This document shows, in pieces, positions 12,401-23,557 of a DNA stretch of 64,000 nucleotides. The stretch spans positions 5,609,001-5,673,000 of the forward strand of contig BSBM01000319.1 in assembly GCA_027924585.1 (NCBI GenBank). Reading direction: 5' to 3'. Origin of the DNA: Larix kaempferi (lineage: Eukaryota > Streptophyta > Pinopsida > Pinales > Pinaceae). A program made the position numbers and the translations under genes. The notes beneath the pieces were generated by a model that had not been told where the DNA came from, ran no database searches, and saw only the letters and a list, made by a program, of their open reading frames with translations. Position 1 is the stretch's first letter. Each line of letters starts with the position of its first letter.

Positions 12401-14263
12401 TTACTAGTTCCCTAGGTTGGGGGTGGAAGCATTAAAAGTTGGAGTAAAGGAGCTACAAGACCCAAAATGACCTTAGACTTACAAATTCACATTAAAGGGG
12501 GTCAATTAAATAATAATAAAAATAAAATAACTTTGCCTTGGATTATGAGGGAACATAAGAGGTTGTGGGACCCGCATGTGGCAAGATTCCCCACTACACT
12601 TGGCATGATTCTCTCACCAATTCGAGTTCAAGATGAAGGGTAACATACTTGGGGGAGTTTAAGAGGTATTATTCATGGCATGGATCATGTACGGTTGAAT
12701 TGGAGTTGAAGAGTAACTCCCATGGAAGAGGAAGATGCATCTTAGAAGAATTGTGACACTTGGAGCTAGATTCCCTAACTCCTATGACAACAATGATGAT
12801 GATTCTATGACACTTATGACAAAGTTCAGACCTGATTGCTGACATATGACATATATAACATGTCAGGGCTAAAAATAGCCTCCAAGAGGGCACACAAGGG
12901 GAGTTATGGAAGCCAAGGTTCCCCGATTCGAATTGTTGGAAGATGAGAGCTAGGAAAATTTGGACAAGTGGCATTCATGGGAATCTCTCCCTAATTCAAG
13001 TTGGGATGAGTCTCTTGGATGGAATTCAAGCTAAGGAGGCCTTGGGAGGTTAATAAAAGACATGAAGAAAGAAGGAGACTAGCTTTTGATCATTTCTCAT
13101 TTTGTAAATTGGAGAGCATAGCTTGTCCATGCAAGTTGAATGTTTATTCTTCTTGCCTTAGTACCAATTTCGAGGGTGCAAGATTCTTATCCTAATTGGA
13201 AATTGGAGAGGCCATTCAGAACTTTCATTGGAGTTGCATGAATTCATTTGTTACAGGTTGAAGCTACAGGGCTGCTCGTGACCATTTCTTCTTCAACTTG
13301 TTCCCACATCTCTCTCACCTTTCTCTTCATATTCTTTCTCTTGGAGGAAGGGCGCACATGGTGAGATGCTGATCTCTTTTCGGAAGTCCAAGGGGCCCCA
13401 TTTATTTGTAATTTGATGTCTACACTTTGTCTTTGATGCTCATATGAACCTTAGGTCGAATAGCCAAGTGAAACTATGTGTAAATGCCAAACTATGTAAG
13501 AATGGTGCCATTTTCCCCATAGCTTTTGCATAACGCAATTGTTGTTGCATATGGTTAGTGAAGGATTGTTATTTCGAATTCATTGACATGTTAGCTGCTA
13601 TATGTCTCTGTAATAATCATATCATGATATGCACAGCTCGAAACACTATGTATTTCAAGTGATATTTACATTCAAGGAAGAGATTCGAGCCATTTTCTCC
13701 ATAACATTTGCTTAGTGATTTTGGAATGGCATTGTACCTGTTTTATATTAGAGTTTTCTGAGTTATTTATCATGTTATGAGATGCATATGAAGTTACTTT
13801 GATGGCCCAAATGATGTGTGGAGACCTCTGAAGTGTTACTATGGTTTATGCATAAATTTGAGACTCCTTACCCACCAATTTCACCTCAAAAACTAGACTC
13901 TAGAATTTGTTGTTCATTAGGATGCCAATTCGACCCTAAAACCAAATCTAATGCTGCACATATATTTTTCCCAATGTCCTCTAACAGAGCCAAGTCTCAG
14001 ACTAAGAATTAGTGAAGGCCGTACAGTGTTTGGAAGAGCATCTAATGGCAGACCTAGGGGGGATCTCCACTTCTCAAATTAACTAGTCTTGTTCTGAAAC
14101 TTCTTCCCATGCAATTTGCAGAACATGGATGGGTATATAAATTGTTTGGATGTCTGATAGGTGTGTTAATATGCCCTATTCCCCATCAAGACCTTCCTCC
14201 CCAAATTTGAAATCATTTGGAGGTGTTTGGAACCAGTTGTAAACAAGACCCTAGAGTCGAAAC
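9480..14263. other. Unassigned AT-rich DNA, possible LTR edge near 12173
   Basis: No domain is recognisable across almost 4.8 kb. A 124-codon open frame at 11442-11816 is hydrophobic and matches nothing I know. The frame at 10300-10760 is rich in charged residues but broken. At 12174 the sequence tgtcatgtccccaaattttt resembles the left end of some Ty3 LTRs, yet no partner copy, primer site or pol is visible in this window. It may be a solo LTR of unknown length. Confidence 0.5.
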
Positions 14264-14549
14264 AAGGTGAATTCAAGGGCCCTTCCTGGATACGGGTGAT
14301 GATTCAACCGCCAGTAGGACAGTTGGAGTGGACATGCCACCCCCCCCCCTGCACCAAATCCTAAACCGGGCTCCTCCCGAGACACAACATTTACTCCAGA
14401 AATGACCACACTCCAGCTGGCCTTCTCACACACTCCAGCTCTCCTCGCCCACATGGCCTGGCGGGTGGCATTAACGCCAGAACAGCTCCCTACGTCCTCG
14501 CGCCTATGTTCGTTTCACTTCGCCATTACTCCCTCTCGTGTGATGCTCC

Positions 14550-15139
14550 TGTTAATTTTTGAGCATTAATTCAAAATACTCTAGGATCTTTATTGAGAGA
14601 ATAACATGTACAGTATATTAATGCATATCAATCATAGCAAGCATATCAATCATCACAAGATGAAAACATAAGAGACAATAGACACACAGAGCTTTTGTGG
14701 GGAAAACCCTAAGGTGAAAGACCCCACAACTTCCTCAAAGATAGATAGAGCAATGATACAACCCAAGTACAACCCAAGTACACAGAGATAGTCTCCTCCT
14801 AGCAGCTGATCCTCCTCCTCACATGTGTGCCACTTTCCGAGTGATGTAGAGTGAGATATGAAGTGACCAAAATAGAGATCGAGAGATCTCTATTTATACT
14901 TGTCTTGACTGTCCAATAAACTTATGGGGCCGACTTGTCTAGCTTAGTACAATAACCCATGGTTAACTTAATCAGGTTCGACCCCACACATGGTGGTCTA
15001 ATAACCCATCGGCAAGTTACGACACTTCCGACACTTGTCAATACAAATGACGACACTTCCTTATAGAGGAATAACACATCTCTATAGGAGTACAATATAC
15101 ATAGATGAAATACATTCCGAAGTTACATATACATCAACA
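14550..15139 (-). repeat. C1 3' LTR
   Basis: The partner is 28641-29227. On the minus strand it begins tgttgatgtatatgtaactt and ends aattaaca. A TATAAATAG box lies at 14890-14898 (minus), followed by the conserved purine-rich R/U5 part. A gggttattagaccacc block near its U3 is shared with the LARD LTR. Confidence 0.92.
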
Positions 15140-15148
15140 GTCCCTCTT
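15140..15148 (-). promoter_or_regulatory. C1 polypurine tract
   Basis: The minus strand reads aagagggac immediately before the LTR's TG. This is the expected site of plus-strand DNA priming. The equivalent in the LARD is aagggggag, and in the captured fragment at 27.0 kb it is aagagggag. Confidence 0.75.
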
Positions 15149-15399
15149 AACTAGGAAGGTATTTCTCGACACAGATCTGCTAGCACAAGTCTTCTTCTCT
15201 GGATCATCATCAGCGAGTCATTGTCCTCGAATCATCGTCATCGTCACTATTGCTGCTATCTCAGTCAATCTCTGAATCTACTCGTCATATGAAGTTCTAC
15301 AGAGCCAATCCTTTTTCATACTGGGTGTAGGCCCACCACCTGTAGGTCTTCATCATCACTGGCCATACTGTGGAATCCTCAGGACTTATTATGTGCGTC

Positions 15400-15912
15400 A
15401 CAAAACCTCGAAAGAGCATCCCAGGATGTTACGGGTACACAACTCCGACCTATAGGATTTCCCAGGATCTTTTACATGTGACAGTCACAAAACCTTAAAA
15501 GGGTGTCTTGCCAAGCAAGAACCCTAAAGAGCATCTGAGGGATTTTTCATCCTGTCCAGATCTCCAGGTCTGATTACATGTGACTCCTACCACAAAACCT
15601 TCAAAGGGTGTCTTGCCAAGCAAGAACCCTAAAGAGCATCTGAGGCCTTTTTCATCCTGTCCAGATCTCCAAGTCTGATTACATGTGGTCATGGCAATGC
15701 CTCGAAAGAGCATCTGAGGCCTTTTTCATCCTATCCAGATCTCCCAGGTCTACTTACATGCCATAGGACAATGCCTCGAAAGAGCATCTGAGGCCTTTTT
15801 CATCCTGTCTAGATCTCCCAGGTATACTTACATGTCCTCCCAAAGCAATGCCTCGAAAGAGCATCTGAGGCCTTTTTCATCCTATCCAGATCTCCTAGGT
15901 CTACTTACATGC
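15400..15912. repeat. Tandem repeats in the C1 3' non-coding region
   Basis: Units contain cctcgaaagagcatctgagg, ctttttcatcctgtccagat and tcccaggtctacttacatg. Later units start at 15700, 15774 and 15851 (period 74-77). Two earlier units carry an extra ccaagcaagaaccctaa segment with period about 106 (15485 and 15591). They lie between the end of pol and the 3' LTR and encode nothing. Confidence 0.85.
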
Positions 15913-16089
15913 TCATCTGCACAACCTGTCCATGGCCACAAAGTATCAAACTGATACTCACCATACATCATCCTGATGTACATGATCATCCTGATCATCA
16001 ACATTGCATCATCCTGCTGCATGCCATCTGCAACAACATCCTGAAGCTCGTCATCCATGATCATCCTGATCATACAATGCATCCACTTG

Positions 16090-16485
16090 ATGCATACACA
16101 GTATCTGCCTGATACATATCATCATACATGATCTACCTAATCATACAATGTGTCCACTTGATACATATACAAATACATGATCCACCTGATCATACCTGAT
16201 ACATATCAACATACATGATCTACCTGATCATACAATGTATCCACCTGATACATCTACAGATACATACACATGATCCAACTGATCATATCCAGCATCCAAC
16301 ATGATGCGTATATACATATCCATATAAATGATCCAATTGATCATATCCAGCATCCAACATGATGCGTACATACATATAAATGATCCAACTGATCATATCC
16401 AGCATCCAACATGATGCGTACATACATATAAATGATCCAACTGATCATATCCAGCATCCAACATGATGCATACATACAGAGCAGT
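16090..16485. repeat. 52-bp tandem repeat array in C1
   Basis: Units beginning tgatccaactgatcatatcc start at 16271, 16329, 16381 and 16433, so the main period is 52 bp (the first is 58). Upstream, 16090-16270 has looser copies of catacatgatctacctgatc. The array sits just downstream of the pol stop on the minus strand and is absent from the part of C2 seen at 54676-54766. Confidence 0.88.
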
Positions 16486-16588
16486 AACTGGAGCATCGTC
16501 CTGATGCTCATCATCCAGCGCTTATATCCACAGCCATGGAAGGATCCTCCTCTCACCATGCTCGGAATGGCTCCTGCAAATGTGTCCA

Positions 16589-17000
16589 TCACTTCTTCCT
16601 CGAAGTGTCATCAATATGAAGAACACCAAACCTCTCTCTGAAGTACTCGAACTTCACTCTGGCTAGTGGTTTCGTCAATACATCTACAACCTACTCATCC
16701 ATCGCAACATACAGGAGCTTCACTGCTCCTCTCTGCACCATATCCCTGATATAGTGATATTTGATCTCAATGTGTTTCAACCTGTCGTGGAACACCGGAT
16801 TCTTAGAAAGCTTCACACAACTCTGGTTGTCACAAAAGATACTAGTAGCCTCTAGTGGAAGATCAAATAACTCAGACAGTAGCTTCCAGATCCATACTAC
16901 CTCACAACTAGCCGAACATGCTGCAACATATTCTGCCTCGGTTGTACTCAGTGCTACGCAGGACTGCTTCCTGCTAAACCAAGAGATCACACCTGATCCC
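16589..17000 (-). pseudogene. C1 RNase H, C-terminal part
   Basis: The minus-strand translation contains ISWFSRKQSCVALSTTEAEY, CDNQSCVKLSKNP and HIEIKYHYIRDMVQRGAVKL, the conserved end of copia RNase H. An amber codon at 16691-16693 replaces a Gln of the DEQ.ADVLTK motif found intact in C2. The natural stop is at 16589-16591. The upstream half of the domain is on the far side of the LARD, at 24132-24568. The split falls in GSG|VISWF. Confidence 0.9.
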
Positions 17001-17569
17001 TGTTGAGATATTGTAACTTCAAAGAATATTATATTTGTACTTTATTATTCCGGAGATGTTTCATTCCTCCGTCGGAATGTGGTAACTCGGGTTATTAGAC
17101 TTCCCCAGTGGGGGTCGGCCCCTGTATGTGTTATGTGGGTCAAAGGGTTATTAGACCACCCTAGAGGGGTCGGCCCAGTCAGTTGTAGTGGGGTATTTAA
17201 CCCATTGGTTAAATATGAGCCTACATGTACTTGTGTAAAAGATATGTCAGAGTAGTGTATAAATAGAGGAGGTGTGTTCCTCATTTGATACACATACACA
17301 CACTTGAGAGAAAGGCGCACTTGTGGAGGAGAGGTCTATTATGGTGGAGGAGGAGATCATATCTTTGGTTTGCATCTTTGTATATTGCTGGTCATCTATA
17401 TTGAGGAAGCTTTACTGGGTTTTCTACCCCATGAGGGTTTCCCAAGATAAATCTGTGTCTCTTGTGTTTATGCTATGCTTGTTGTTTCTTCAGTGATCCT
17501 GTATATGCTATTATTGTAAAATGGAATGTAATGCTACTATTTTCTGTCTTAGCATATTAAATCTTAACA
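17001..17569 (+). repeat. LARD 5' LTR
   Basis: It begins tgttgagatattgtaacttc and ends cttaaca. A TATAAATAG box lies at 17258-17266. A block of gggttattaga and ggggtcggccc occurs twice within U3 (about 17093-17127 and 17147-17178). The short minus-strand open frame through it is spurious. Confidence 0.95.
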
Positions 17570-17581
17570 TGGTATCAGAGC
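17570..17581 (+). other. LARD primer-binding site (initiator Met tRNA type)
   Basis: The sequence tggtatcagagc directly abuts the LTR's CA end. The next eight bases, taacctga, are also identical to those in C1 and C2, which is more than tRNA complementarity requires and indicates common descent. Confidence 0.9.
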
Positions 17582-17940
17582 TAACCTGAAGGAAGGCAAG
17601 GTATGGCACTTACGACACTTTCTTTACTTACGACAGTTTGAAGGTTAGGGTTTTACATAGCAAAAACCAGTCATCGTGGAACTTTCGCTATAAATCCATT
17701 TCTGCGAAGTTTCAGGGTTTGAAAAGTTTACAGGTTGAATATAACATCCCCAGGTACCTTGTGTCCAAAGGGCACCCTCAGATTCGTTGTACTTTATGAG
17801 TTATGATCAGTACAAGTTAGGGTTTCTGCCTCTTCCAGATCTCAGTCAAAATCAGGTAACTTTGGAAAAAAGGTCATAAATTGGGCTAGGAAGCTCCAAA
17901 TGAAATTTCGTAAAAAGTGACAGGTAGTAAACAGACTGTA

Positions 17941-18296
17941 CTATCTCAGAAAACTTTTTCAGAGGCCGAAGGTGAACCCGTGACACGTGGCACATTGTAC
18001 AAGTTCGCTCTCCTGTTTTATCCCATAAACAGGTCACGTTACGACACTTGGCATAACTCTCTCTCAGAGAGTCCAATTGAGGTTAGACCTGTCAGGATAG
18101 AAAGATAACATGGCGAGCTATCTCAGGAAAAGTGTTCAGAGGCCGAAGTTCAAACAGTGACACGTGGCATGCCGTACAAGTTCGCTCTCCTGTTTTATCC
18201 CATAAACAGGTCACGTGCGACACTTGGAATAACTCTCTCTTAGAAAATCCAATTGAGGTCAGACCTGTCAGGATGGAAAGATGACAGGTCGGGCTA
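17941..18296 (+). repeat. Duplicated leader segment with hairpins
   Basis: Segment 17941-18117 is repeated at 18118 onward with period 177. Each copy contains a short palindromic hairpin with a 7-bp stem (cctgttt / aaacagg, at 18012-18033 and 18189-18210) next to gacacgtggca and gtcacgt. The copies diverge more outside the hairpin than inside it. Position in the leader fits a dimerisation or packaging element, which is inference only. Confidence 0.75.
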
Positions 18297-18299
18297 CTG

Positions 18300-20700
18300 C
18301 AGAAACAAGTTTTCAGACCCTGTGGAGCAAAAATTTCAGAGTTATAGCAGAAACAATCAGGTGCATATTTCTGTCAAAACAAAATTATTTTTGGAGCACC
18401 TTTATTCATGGCTTCCGGAATTTAGGGTTTCGGAGAAAGTTAGAATTTTTGGAATCGGAGTCCACGGCTGAATGCTACTCAGGAAAATCGAAATTTAGAG
18501 ACCAAGATCGAATATTTTGGTTGGGTAGAAGACCGGGCTTGATCAAACCCTAGTTCGGGATTTTGATCAGAAAGATGGAAAATTATGGCTTCAGCAAAAG
18601 TTGGAATTTTTGAAGTCTGTAACCACGGCTGGAAGCTCCTCAGAAAAATAAGAGTTTAGAGCCTTGGATCGAACCTTTTGATTGGACAGAAGGGTGGGCT
18701 TCATCAAACCCTAGTTCGGGTTCCTGTCTAGAAGATCCAGAAGTTTCGAAGGCAATTTTGAGGGGTTAAATTTTGGAGATTTCAAAAGTGAAGTATGCTA
18801 GATTGATCAGCTCAGCAAGACACATCCTTCCATCCATTCGGAAGCATGAAAGTCGAAGATTGAATTTTTAGGGTTTCTCTAGCAAGCCCTAACCAATCTC
18901 TAAATCAAGTTTCAGGGGGAGTTGAGGCTAAGGCCTTACATAAGAAGACTACAAGAAGTCTTGACAGGTATGACTTAAGGAGGTTCACGTATGTCTTGAA
19001 CTCTGATTCTTGATTAAGTCCATAATGTGTTTGTCTTCATGTTATTTATTAGTACAATCTTGATTAATGTTAGAATTGTCTTATCACCCTAGTAACAGTA
19101 TGAATGCATGTGAATGATCGAAGACATTCATTGATTAGGCTATATGATTGTACTAATGCATTATGGTGTTGTATGAGGTTGATGTCGTTTGCTAACAAGA
19201 TACAGGTACATCACAAAAGACAAATCAAGCTCCTTAAAACATGACAACATGAAGACAAAGACTCATCCATAATCTTTGTTCTACTTACGAGGTATGTATG
19301 ACTTTGTTATATTATACTTAACCTATGAGACATGCAGGTTCTAGCTCAGGATCTCTAAATCATTGAAGAGATTGTTTAGGTATGTTGTACGTAACTAAGC
19401 AGGTATACTAATCCAGGTATGTTTTCCTATGACAAGTTAGAATCTTACCTTAGGATCCCTTATATAAGTATACTTGGTATGATTGGTTATGCTTATTCAT
19501 AAAGTTAGTAATCAAGGGTTTATGCATATTATGTCTCTTATCTTGATGATCTAATTAACCAGAAGAGTACTATGATCAAACAAGAATATGCAGAAGTAAA
19601 ACAAGACTTCCTTGAAACCTTGAATATTATCTATAATCATGACTATACATTTTCAAAGATTATTTAGAACTAGAATGTTTTGATAATATTGAGAATATAC
19701 TAATGAATGTATGTCTGTGTATGAGATCATGAGGATGACACTAGTGCACACTTGAGCATGCACAGTGGTACAGAATGAATAGAAGTTCAAAAGACATATA
19801 GAAGATCAAGCGGGAGGCAACCACACAAACATAAAAGATAAGTATTTGAGTTGTTATTTGAAATAGTAAATGATATTGCTTGTATGCATATTTGTATTCC
19901 TAGAATATATCATGCTGAGTGTAAACATTCATAGAGCATTGAACAGTATACTACTAATATGCATATGATTGGTAAGTTGGACAAACATTCCATTGTTGCT
20001 TGTCTAGAATGAAACCTCTTTGCTGACATGCTGAGAGCTGTGCACACTCTCAATAGTATGTTCTGGTAGAGATGGAAGGCATCTAGATAGCCACTATATG
20101 CATACAGGATATGGGAAAGTGTTGTGCCAAAGTATTGGTCAAAATAGTTACATAACTATGTAAATGATATCTGTATGCATAATAGGTTATCATGTCAATA
20201 TGATTTGATGATTATGAAGTATTACTAATCATGTACTTAATTTTGATTTGTAGGAAAGATCATGATGAATGATGAACACTGAACAAGCGATGGATGTTCA
20301 AACAAAAGGATTTACAAATCAAACACACTATAGAAGGCTTGTGGCTAGAAAATTCTCTTAGAAAGAGGAAGAGAATCATGATAAGATGTTTGCTCCAAGT
20401 GGCTAGATGAGACCATTCTCTTAATGGTGTAATTAAAGAAGAAGTGTGAATCAGGTTCTGTATGGGTACCCAGGATCGATAATCAATTGATGAGCTTAAT
20501 GATCACCATGGGTGATGAGGATCTCAACCTTTTCTACAAGGTTGAATATTGTTTCTATACACAGACGATATGGTGAAGAAAGGAACCAAAAGTTCGAATT
20601 TGTAACAATGTACTAACCAAACCTCTACCGATCCGATGTACTAACCAAACCTCTACCTCAAGTAAAGTTTTCTGAGACAAACTTAATATAGTTCAGAAGG
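18300..20700 (+). other. LARD internal non-coding region
   Basis: The part up to about 18950 is recognisably a copia-type leader. It shares phrases such as ttttggttgggtagaag, aaaccctagttcggg and tgaatttttagggttt with 50270-50560 of C2, and is itself internally duplicated (18480-18570 and 18640-18730). From about 18960 to 20700 the DNA is AT-rich with no open frame or known domain, standing where gag-pol would be expected. A small duplication of tgtactaaccaaacctctac occurs near 20607-20657. Confidence 0.75.
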
Positions 20701-20710
20701 ACCCTCCTCG

Positions 20711-20720
20711 AAAGGGGGAG
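20711..20720 (+). promoter_or_regulatory. Internal polypurine-tract-like motif
   Basis: The sequence aaagggggag followed by tgatg closely resembles the true tract at 23549-23557 (aagggggag before the LTR's tgttgag). It lies just before the tandem-repeat block. It may be a second priming site, or the scar of a former 3' end. Confidence 0.5.
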
Positions 20721-20882
20721 TGATGTGATAACTCATGATGAGATTGCCTGCATCGACAGTGAGGTCGATGATGAGGATACCTATATTAGTGATGCCGACA
20801 GAGAGGTTGGTGGATGGTCCTTAGACAGGTTCTAAGGTGACAAGAGGATTGCATCATCCTTGAACATATATTCTAAAAGAGG

Positions 20883-21486
20883 CCGTAGACATGATGTCTT
20901 CGAAAATGAAGTCCTTGGTGGACATATAGGATTGCATCATCCTAAAGAGAGCCGTAGACATGATGTCTCCGAAAATGAAGTCCTTGGTGGACATATAGGA
21001 TTGCATCATCCTAAAGAGAGCCGTAGACGTATGTCTTCGAGAATGAAGTCCTTGGTGGACTTGAGGGGATTGGATCATCCCTGGACTTTAGTCCTAAAGA
21101 GAGCCGTAGACGTATGTCTTCGAGAATGAAGTCCTTGGTGGAATTGAGGGGATTGGATCATCCCTGGACTTCAGTCCTAAAGAAGAGCCGTAGACGTATG
21201 TCTTCGAGAATGAAGTTCTTGGTGAACATGTGAGGGGATTGGATCATCCCTGGACTTCAGTCCTAAAGAATATCCGTAGACGTATGTCTTCGAGAATGAA
21301 GTTTTTGGTGAACATGTGAGGGGATTGGATCATCCCTGGACTTCAGTCCTAAAGAAGAGATGTAAACGTATGTCTTCGAGAATGAAGTTTTTGGTGAACA
21401 TGTGAGGGGATTGGATCATCCCTGGACTTCAGTCCTAAAGAAGAGCCGTAGACGTATGTCTTCGAGAATGAAGTCCTTGTTGGACG
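20883..21486 (+). repeat. LARD tandem repeat block A (69 to 86 bp)
   Basis: Units marked by ccgtagac start at 20883, 20952, 21021, 21104, 21188, 21274, about 21360 and 21446. The period grows from 69 to 83-86 bp along the array. Each carries tcttcgagaatgaagtcctt and ggattggatcatccctggac. No protein is encoded consistently. Confidence 0.9.
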
Positions 21487-21659
21487 GTTGAGGATTGAGT
21501 CATCCTTGGACATGGTCCTAAATGTACAGTTGAGGATTAAGTCATCCTTGGACGTGGTCCTAAATGTACGGTTGAGGATTGAGTCATCATTGGACGTGGT
21601 CCTAAATGTACGGTTGAGGATTGAGTCATCCTTGGACGTGGTCCTAAATGTACGGTTGT
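21487..21659 (+). repeat. LARD tandem repeat block B (42 bp)
   Basis: Copies of gttgaggattgagtcatcc followed by ttggacgtggtcctaaatg start at 21487, 21529, 21571, 21613 and (mutated) 21655. The core is a shortened version of block A. Confidence 0.9.
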
Positions 21660-22005
21660 GGATTAAATCATCATTGGACAGTAAATCCAGTAATTCTGAA
21701 AGGAAGGATAGTCCTAAATGAATTGAGTGGATTAAATCATCCTTGGACAGTAAATCCAGTAATTCCGAAAGGAAGGATAGTCCTAAATGAATTGAGTGGA
21801 TTAAATCATCCTTGGACAATAAATCCAGTAATTCCGAAAGGAAGGATAGTCCTAAATGAATTGAGTGGATTAAATCATCCTTGGACAGTAAATCCAGTAA
21901 TTCCGAAAGGAAGGATAGTCCTAAATGAATTGAATGGATTAAATCATCCTTGGACAGTAAATCCAGTAATTCCGAAAGGAAGGATAGTCCTAAATGAGAT
22001 TGAGT
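21660..22005 (+). repeat. LARD tandem repeat block C (69 bp)
   Basis: Units starting ggattaaatcatccttggac occur at 21660, 21729, 21798, 21867 and 21936. They differ by a few substitutions only. Open frames across blocks B and C on both strands simply reflect a unit length divisible by three. Confidence 0.92.
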
Positions 22006-22730
22006 GGACTAATCATCCTGTAAATAGATTGGGATTGCCTCGTCCCTAGACATGGTGAGATGTCTTAAAGTGATAAGGACTAATCATCCTGTAAATAGAT
22101 TGGGATTGCCTCGTCCCTAGACATGGTGAGATGTCTTAAAGTGATAAGGACTAATCATCCTGTAAATAGATTGGGATTGCCTCGTCCCTAGACATGGTGA
22201 GATGTCTTAAAGTGATAAGGACTAATCATCCTGTAAATAGATTGGGATTGCCTCGTCCCTAGACATGGTGAGATGTCTTAAAGTGAGAAGGACTAATCAT
22301 CCTGTAAATAGATTGGGATTGCCTCGTCCCTAGACATGGTGAGATGTCTTAAAGTGATAAGGACTAATCATCCTGTAAATAGATTGGGATTGCCTCGTCC
22401 CTAGACATGGTGAGATGTCTTAAAGTGATAAGGACTAATCATCCTGTAAATAGATTGGGATTGCCTCGTCCCTAGACATGGTGAGGTGTCTTAAAGTGAT
22501 AAGGACTAATCATCCTGTAAATAGATTGGGATTGCCTCGTCCCTAGACATGGTGAGGTGTCTTAAAGTGATAAGGATTGATCATCCTGTAAGTTGATCTG
22601 GATTGCATCATCCATAGACATGAGAGTTGTCTTAAACCGAGAGGGACTGATCATCCCGTAAGCGGATCAGGATTGTATCATCCTTGGACCTATGTCCTAA
22701 AGTGAGAGGGATTGATCATCCCGTAATTGG
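22006..22730 (+). repeat. LARD tandem repeat block D (71 bp)
   Basis: Eight nearly identical 71-bp units start at 22006, 22077, 22148, 22219, 22290, 22361, 22432 and 22503, each with ggactaatcatcctgtaaat and cctcgtccctagacatggtg. Three degenerate units follow to about 22730. High identity implies recent expansion or homogenisation. The adjacent identical repeats have no spacers, so this is not a CRISPR-like array. Confidence 0.95.
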
Positions 22731-22763
22731 ATCTTGTGTGTTGTAGGGTATGCTACTATTGTG

Positions 22764-23340
22764 TATACTTGTATTGATGAGGATACTTGTATTGATGATA
22801 TGTATACTTGTATTGATGAGGATACTTGTATTGATGATGTGTATACTTGTATTGATGAGGATACTTGTATTGATGATGTGTATACTTGTATTGATGAGGA
22901 TACTTGTATTAATGATATTTATACTTGTATTGATGATGTTGTTGATCGTGATGATCTAGATGACGATGCTGCTGATCGTGATGATCTAGATGACGATGCT
23001 GCTGATCGTGTGATGACGATGCTGATGATCATGTGATGACGATGCTAATAAGCGTGTGATGACGATGCTGATGATTGTGTGATGATGATGCTGATGATCA
23101 TGTGATGACGATGCTGATGCTGATGATCGTGTGATGACGATGTTGATGATCGTGTGATGACGATGCTAATGATCGTGATGCTGATGACGATGCTGATGAT
23201 CGTGTGATGACGATGCTGATGATCATGTGATGACGATGCTGATGATCATGTGATGACGATGTTGATTATCGTGTGATGACGATGCTAATGATCGTGATGC
23301 TGATGATCGTGAGATGATGATGCTGATGATCGTGAGGATC
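22764..23340 (+). repeat. LARD tandem repeat blocks E and F
   Basis: From 22764 to about 22945 a 39-bp unit (tatacttgtattgatgagga, then tacttgtattgatgatgtg) repeats about four times. From there to 23340 a shorter unit, gtgtgatgacgatgctgatg, repeats imperfectly. A 100-codon frame at 22734-23036 reads as 13-residue repeats (YTCIDEDTCIDDV) and then acidic DRDDLDDDAA. It has no homology I recognise and probably is not translated. Confidence 0.9.
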
Positions 23341-23557
23341 CAGATGTTGATGTTGCTGTAGTTGTTCGAGTGCTACAGAAGATAAAGACTCAGTACTGAA
23401 GATGTTGATGTTCCAGTATTGAAGATGTTCCAGTAACTGCTTGAGTTACTGATGATGTTGAGAAAGCTTCCAATGATTTATAGATGTATCATGTATGATG
23501 TTGATGACTCCTTGCTCGTGCAGATGCTGTTATAATATCCTTCTCGTTAAGGGGGAG

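Noticed and set aside
12174-13450. A solo LTR starting tgtcatgtcccc
   Set aside because: Neither an end nor flanking duplications could be established. It is only noted in the region entry.
14264-14281. Target duplication for copia C1
   Set aside because: C1's LTR ends are at 14550 and 29227. The 18-bp repeat lies far outside and abuts an A tail, so it belongs to the outer retroposon.
17045-17320. 91-codon minus frame, found again at 23602-23877
   Set aside because: It is the antisense of the LARD LTRs, duplicated only because the LTR is.
21349-21819. 156-codon minus-strand frame with repeats such as DSILNRTFRTTSNDD
   Set aside because: It is produced by tandem repeats with unit lengths that are multiples of three. 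There is no start context or homology.
22006-22573. Regular 71-bp repeats resembling a CRISPR array
   Set aside because: The units are contiguous with no variable spacers and lie inside a plant LTR element, so this is a tandem repeat.
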